The translations under genes and the position numbers were made by a program. A stretch of 64,000 bases of DNA, from assembly GCF_002813915.1 (NCBI RefSeq), contig NZ_CP019335.1, positions 1,471,777 through 1,535,776 of the forward strand, read 5' to 3'. Every line of letters begins with the position of its first letter. Position 1 is the first letter of the stretch. The stretch comes from Tenacibaculum sp. SZ-18 (lineage in GTDB: Bacteria > Bacteroidota > Bacteroidia > Flavobacteriales > Flavobacteriaceae). Positions 60,264 to 64,000 of the stretch are shown piece by piece. The notes under the pieces are model-generated. The model worked only from the letters and a program-made list of their open reading frames with translations, was not told where the DNA came from and made no database searches.

Positions 60264-62384
60264 ATGAGGATTGTGTTAAAAGTGCTGTTTATCTGTTTTT
60301 TAATAGTTTTTATTTCCTGTCAGAAAGCAGTTACAGACAAAAGTGTTACTTCACCGAATTCTGAATTGAATTTAGAATTTAATTTAAATAAGTCTGGACA
60401 ACCGGAGTATACAGTTTCTTTTAATGGAAAAATAATTATAAAACCATCTTCGCTTGGTTTTGATTTAAAGGATCAAGAGGCTTTAAATAATAATTTTATT
60501 ATCCTTAAATCAGCGACAAGGTCCTTCAAAGAAACATGGCAGATGCCTTGGGGAGAACAGTTAAATGTAGACAATAATTTCAACGAACTAAAAATTGAAC
60601 TAGAAGAGAGTTCTGAGTTAAAAAGAAAACTTAATATCGTTTTTAGAGTTTATAACGATGGAATCGGATTTAGATATGAATTTCCAGAACAAGATAATCT
60701 GAAAGATATTTATATCACAGAAGAACATACCAATTTCAAACTTACAGAGGATTACAAAACATTTTGGATACCAGGAGATTGGGATATCTACGAGCATTTG
60801 TATAGTACAACGAAACTTTCAGAAATTGACACTGATAATTATCCAGTTAATAGTGCTCTTGCTCAAACTTCAATTCCTAATAAAGCGGTAAATACACCAG
60901 TAACAATGGTAGGTTCAAATGGAATACATTTAAGTTTTCATGAAGCTAGTTTGTTAAATTATTCAGGAATGACTTTAGGAGTAGATACTAATGAACTTTC
61001 GTTAAAAAGTATATTGGTTGGCTCTAATAATCGCGATTATAAAGTGAAACAAGCAGTCCCTTTTAAAACACCTTGGAGAACTATTCAGATTACAAAAAGC
61101 GCACCAGAATTAATCGAATCTAATCTGATAATTAACTTAAACGAACCTAATAAAATAGGTGATGTTTCTTGGTTTACTCCAATGAAATATACAGGTGTTT
61201 GGTGGGAAATGCATTTAGGAAAATCTTCGTGGGATTATGGTATGGAGAAAGTCAATGGGAAATGGACTGATACAGGAAAAGCACACGGAAAACATGGCGC
61301 AACTACAGAAAATGTAAAACGTTTTATCGATTTTTCCGCTAAGAATAATATTAAGGGGGTTCTTGTGGAAGGTTGGAATACGGGTTGGGAAGAATGGATT
61401 GGTTTTGAAGATAGGGAAGGAGTATTTGATTTTGTAACTCCATATCCAGATTATGATTTAGATGAAGTAACAAAATACGCCAAAGAAAAAGGTGTAGAAA
61501 TCATTATGCATCATGAAACTTCTGCAGCAACTCAAACCTACGAAAAACAGCAGGATACGGCATATTCGTTAATGAAAAAGTATGGAATGCATGCTGTGAA
61601 ATCAGGATATGTTGGAAAAATTATTCCAAAAGGAGAATATCATCACGGACAGTACATGGTAAATCAGTACAATGAAGCAGCGATTAAAGCGGCAAAATAT
61701 CAAGTGGCCGTAAATGCTCATGAACCTATAAAAGCAACGGGGTTAAGAAGAACCTATCCTAATATAATTTCTAGAGAAGGTTTACGTGGACAAGAATTTA
61801 ATGCTTGGTCACCAGATGGTGGAAATCCTCCTGAACATCTTCCAATAGTGGCTTTTACAAGAATGTTAGCTGGACCAATCGATTTTACTCCTGGTATTTT
61901 TAACATCAAGTTTGATAAATACAGAACAACAAATCAGGTAAATACAACACTTGCTCAACAGTTGGCTTTGTATGTGGTTATTTATAGTCCGGTGCAAATG
62001 GCGGCAGACTTGGTTGAGCATTATGAAGCAAATCCTGAACCACTTCAATTTATTAAAGATGTTGGTGTTGATTGGGAAAAGACTACAGTTTTAAATGGTG
62101 AAGTCGGTGATTTTGTCACTATTGCTCGTAAAGAACGAAATACAGAAAACTGGTTCGTAGGAAGTATTACAGATGAAAACTCAAGGGAAATCACAATAGA
62201 TTTCAAATTTCTAGATGAAGGAGTAACTTATGATGCAGTAATTTATAAAGATGGAAATGATGCTCATTGGAATGATAATCCAACTGCAATTGATATAGAA
62301 AAACAAACAATAACAAAAGATTCTAAACTTACGATAAAACTTGCCGAAGGTGGTGGTTTCGCAATAAGTTTATTAAAACAATAA
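60264..62384 (+). CDS. susB: GH97 alpha-glucosidase lipoprotein (SusB-like)
   Basis: The 706-residue protein has a lipoprotein signal (Cys19 in VFISCQK). The GH97 N-terminal beta-sandwich covers about 25-285, the barrel about 300-600, and a C-terminal beta domain follows. The key glutamates are Glu418 (IMHHETSA), Glu487 (NAHEPIK) and Glu511 (LRGQEFN). All three are offset by exactly 21 from the Glu439, Glu508 and Glu532 that I recall for B. thetaiotaomicron SusB. That pattern marks the inverting alpha-glucosidase group rather than the retaining alpha-galactosidases. It probably releases glucose from maltooligosaccharides in the periplasm. Confidence 0.95.
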   Translation: MRIVLKVLFICFLIVFISCQKAVTDKSVTSPNSELNLEFNLNKSGQPEYTVSFNGKIIIKPSSLGFDLKDQEALNNNFIILKSATRSFKETWQMPWGEQLNVDNNFNELKIELEESSELKRKLNIVFRVYNDGIGFRYEFPEQDNLKDIYITEEHTNFKLTEDYKTFWIPGDWDIYEHLYSTTKLSEIDTDNYPVNSALAQTSIPNKAVNTPVTMVGSNGIHLSFHEASLLNYSGMTLGVDTNELSLKSILVGSNNRDYKVKQAVPFKTPWRTIQITKSAPELIESNLIINLNEPNKIGDVSWFTPMKYTGVWWEMHLGKSSWDYGMEKVNGKWTDTGKAHGKHGATTENVKRFIDFSAKNNIKGVLVEGWNTGWEEWIGFEDREGVFDFVTPYPDYDLDEVTKYAKEKGVEIIMHHETSAATQTYEKQQDTAYSLMKKYGMHAVKSGYVGKIIPKGEYHHGQYMVNQYNEAAIKAAKYQVAVNAHEPIKATGLRRTYPNIISREGLRGQEFNAWSPDGGNPPEHLPIVAFTRMLAGPIDFTPGIFNIKFDKYRTTNQVNTTLAQQLALYVVIYSPVQMAADLVEHYEANPEPLQFIKDVGVDWEKTTVLNGEVGDFVTIARKERNTENWFVGSITDENSREITIDFKFLDEGVTYDAVIYKDGNDAHWNDNPTAIDIEKQTITKDSKLTIKLAEGGGFAISLLKQ

Positions 62385-62395
62385 CTACAATTCAA

Positions 62396-63826
62396 ATGAA
62401 AAAACTTCTTGCAATGGCAGTTGTCGCTGCCATGATTTCTTGTAAACAAGAAACTAAGGAAACAACAGCACAAGTAGAGACAAAAACTGAAGATAAAAAC
62501 ATAATAAAGCCTATTACAAATGAGGTGCTAGAAACAGCAGTTATTTACGAAGCTAATATTCGTCAATATTCAAAAGAAGGAACTTTTGATGCGTTTACGA
62601 AAGACATTCCTCAGTTAAAGGAATTAGGAGTAAAGATTATATGGTTAATGCCTGTATTTCCAATTTCTGAAACAAAGCGTAAAGCTACTGGAGGAAAAGA
62701 CAGTAAGTTCGCTTCTGAATTTCCAGAAGAAGAAAGAGCTAAGTATTTGGGAAGTTATTATGCCGTTTCTGACTTCAAAAAAATCAATCCGGAGTTTGGA
62801 ACAATTGAAGATTTCAGGAAATTAGTGAAAACAGCTCATGATAACGGGATTTATGTAATCTTAGATTGGGTGCCAAATCATACAGGTTGGGATCATACTT
62901 GGTTAATAACGAATTCTGATTTTTATACAAAAAATGAAAATGGAGAAGTTATTCATCCTGACGGAACGGATTGGACAGACGTTGCTGATTTAAATTATGA
63001 TAATCCTGAATTACGAAAAGAAATGATCAGCGATATGTCATATTGGATCACTAAAGAAAATATTGATGGTTTCCGTTGTGATGTAGCTGGATCGGTACCA
63101 ACATCATTTTGGCATGAGGCTGTACCTGAACTGAGAAAATTGAAAGATATTTTCATGTTAGCAGAAGCTTGGGAACCTGAATTACTCGAAGGTAACTTAT
63201 TTGATATGGCATATGGTTGGGATCGTCACCATACGATGAATCATATTGCAAAAGGAGAAGAAAAGGTTGCTGCTTGGCATACAAACTATGAAAAAGATGC
63301 AAAGAGATATGCTACAGATGATATCTTAATGACTTTCGTGACAAATCATGATGAAAACTCATGGAATGGGACTATTGAAGAGAGAATGGGTGAAAGTGCT
63401 GGTTTATTTACAACATTAAGTTACTTAGTTCCAGGAATGCCATTAATTTATTCTGGTCAAGAATATGGTTTAAACCATAGATTAAAGTTCTTTGAGAAGG
63501 ATTCAATTCCAAAAACAAAAGGTAAGGAGTGGAGTTTATTGAAAAAACTTGCTTCATTAAAACAAGGAAATTCTGCACTTAACGGAGGTAAAGAAAGTGC
63601 GGCATACAAGACTCTTGAGGTAAACAATGAAAATGTATTAGCATTCACTAGATCAAAGGCAGATGATGCTATTGTATTTATTGGAAATTTATCTAAAGAA
63701 AAACAATCTGTAACCATACAAATTGATGGAAATTTTACAGATTACAATTCAGGAAATAAAGTTTCTTTAAAAAGCAAAGAAAGTATAGAATTAAAACCTT
63801 GGGAGTTTTATGTCTTAACAAAATAA
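62396..63826 (+). CDS. GH13 alpha-amylase-family lipoprotein, C-terminal gene of the locus
   Basis: The 476-residue protein has a lipoprotein signal (Cys16 in AAMISCKQE). A short GH13 barrel carries VIYEANIRQYSKEGTFDAF at the start, IDGFRCDVAGSVP (Asp229), FMLAEAWEPE (Glu257) and FVTNHDENSW (Asp319), and a short C-terminal beta domain follows. The catalytic triad is complete. It is the last gene of the forward unit (11 bp after susB) and is followed by a terminator. It is distinct in motif detail from the other GH13 proteins here, so the set probably covers different linkages or chain lengths. Confidence 0.93.
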   Translation: MKKLLAMAVVAAMISCKQETKETTAQVETKTEDKNIIKPITNEVLETAVIYEANIRQYSKEGTFDAFTKDIPQLKELGVKIIWLMPVFPISETKRKATGGKDSKFASEFPEEERAKYLGSYYAVSDFKKINPEFGTIEDFRKLVKTAHDNGIYVILDWVPNHTGWDHTWLITNSDFYTKNENGEVIHPDGTDWTDVADLNYDNPELRKEMISDMSYWITKENIDGFRCDVAGSVPTSFWHEAVPELRKLKDIFMLAEAWEPELLEGNLFDMAYGWDRHHTMNHIAKGEEKVAAWHTNYEKDAKRYATDDILMTFVTNHDENSWNGTIEERMGESAGLFTTLSYLVPGMPLIYSGQEYGLNHRLKFFEKDSIPKTKGKEWSLLKKLASLKQGNSALNGGKESAAYKTLEVNNENVLAFTRSKADDAIVFIGNLSKEKQSVTIQIDGNFTDYNSGNKVSLKSKESIELKPWEFYVLTK

Positions 63827-63863
63827 AATATTGTTTGAAATTAAAGTTAATTAATTTAATAAG

Positions 63864-63891
63864 GAGAGCGTTTTGTAACGTTCTCTTTTTT
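63864..63891 (+). terminator. Terminator of the forward alpha-glucan unit
   Basis: GAGAGCG-TTTTGTAA-CGTTCTC forms a 7-bp stem with one G-T pair and is followed by TTTTTTA. It lies 38 bp after the last GH13 stop. From here to 64000 I see no gene. Confidence 0.7.
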
Positions 63892-64000
63892 ATTTTCTGA
63901 TAATTTACTCTGACAAAATTATCATTTACTCAGTGTTTATAGAAGTTTATCACGTATTTCGTTTCAAATTTAAAATTGACAAAAGATATTGAAGAAGAAT

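Noticed and set aside
37120..63826. Possibility that the glucan locus is a recent horizontal insertion
   Set aside because: No integrase, IS element, flanking direct repeat or tRNA lies at its borders, and base use matches the neighbours by eye.

Overview
The window looks like chromosomal DNA of a marine-type member of the family Flavobacteriaceae (Bacteroidota). The signs are high A+T content, SusC/SusD-type outer-membrane proteins, Por (type IX) secretion C-terminal domains, many SPII lipoproteins, no clear Shine-Dalgarno sites, and repeated promoter elements of the Bacteroidota form TAnnTTTG. I cannot name the genus safely; Tenacibaculum/Polaribacter-like is a guess.

Layout. (1) 1-2532: an ECF sigma factor, the start of an anti-sigma gene cut by the window edge, and a divergent repeat-containing lipoprotein. 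The lipoprotein and anti-sigma genes share an unusual two-part upstream motif. (2) 2533-4288: a gene-poor stretch with a diverged ~310-bp tandem duplication, an XRE-type regulator and a cluster of palindromic candidate operators. (3) 4289-13989: purL, a secreted endonuclease I, a carboxypeptidase-regulatory-domain protein, tRNA-Leu(GAG) and tRNA-Lys(TTT), aroK, a PyrR-like phosphoribosyltransferase, an Hsp15-like S4 protein and an FKBP lipoprotein. (4) 14456-28369: a beta-barrel protein, the C-terminal transketolase half, maf, smpB, an unknown outer-membrane-like protein with a SPOR protein, a THUMP-like methyltransferase, a pentapeptide membrane protein, prmC, then the forward cluster LEA-like lipoprotein, ribD, HAD, EamA, YigZ, FadL-like. 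(5) 28565-37013: rpsA, a small barrel protein, two zinc-ribbon membrane proteins, glmM, a PLP enzyme, an M14 peptidase and an Lrp regulator.

(6) 37120-63826 is a complete alpha-glucan (starch, glycogen or maltodextrin) utilisation locus of 15 genes in two divergent units. The reverse unit encodes SusC, SusD, two SusE-like lipoproteins and a T9SS-secreted GH13 amylase. The forward unit encodes a LacI regulator, an inner-membrane sugar transporter, beta-phosphoglucomutase, GH65 maltose phosphorylase, GH13, an esterase-fold lipoprotein, GH31, GH13, GH97 and GH13. The inferred flow is surface binding and cutting by SusD/E and the secreted amylase, import by SusC, periplasmic trimming by the lipoprotein GH13/GH31/GH97 enzymes, maltose import by the MFS carrier, then phosphorolysis to glucose and beta-glucose-1-phosphate and conversion to glucose-6-phosphate.

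The most interesting signals are non-coding: the GGGTAGGAATTTT-N11-TGTT motif in the sigma-factor locus, the tandem duplication, a leader with mutually exclusive hairpins before the maltose-transporter start codon, a 14-mer shared by both promoter regions of the glucan locus, and a perfect 12-bp stem inside a SusE signal-peptide coding sequence. No CRISPR array, insertion sequence, phage or defence island was seen.
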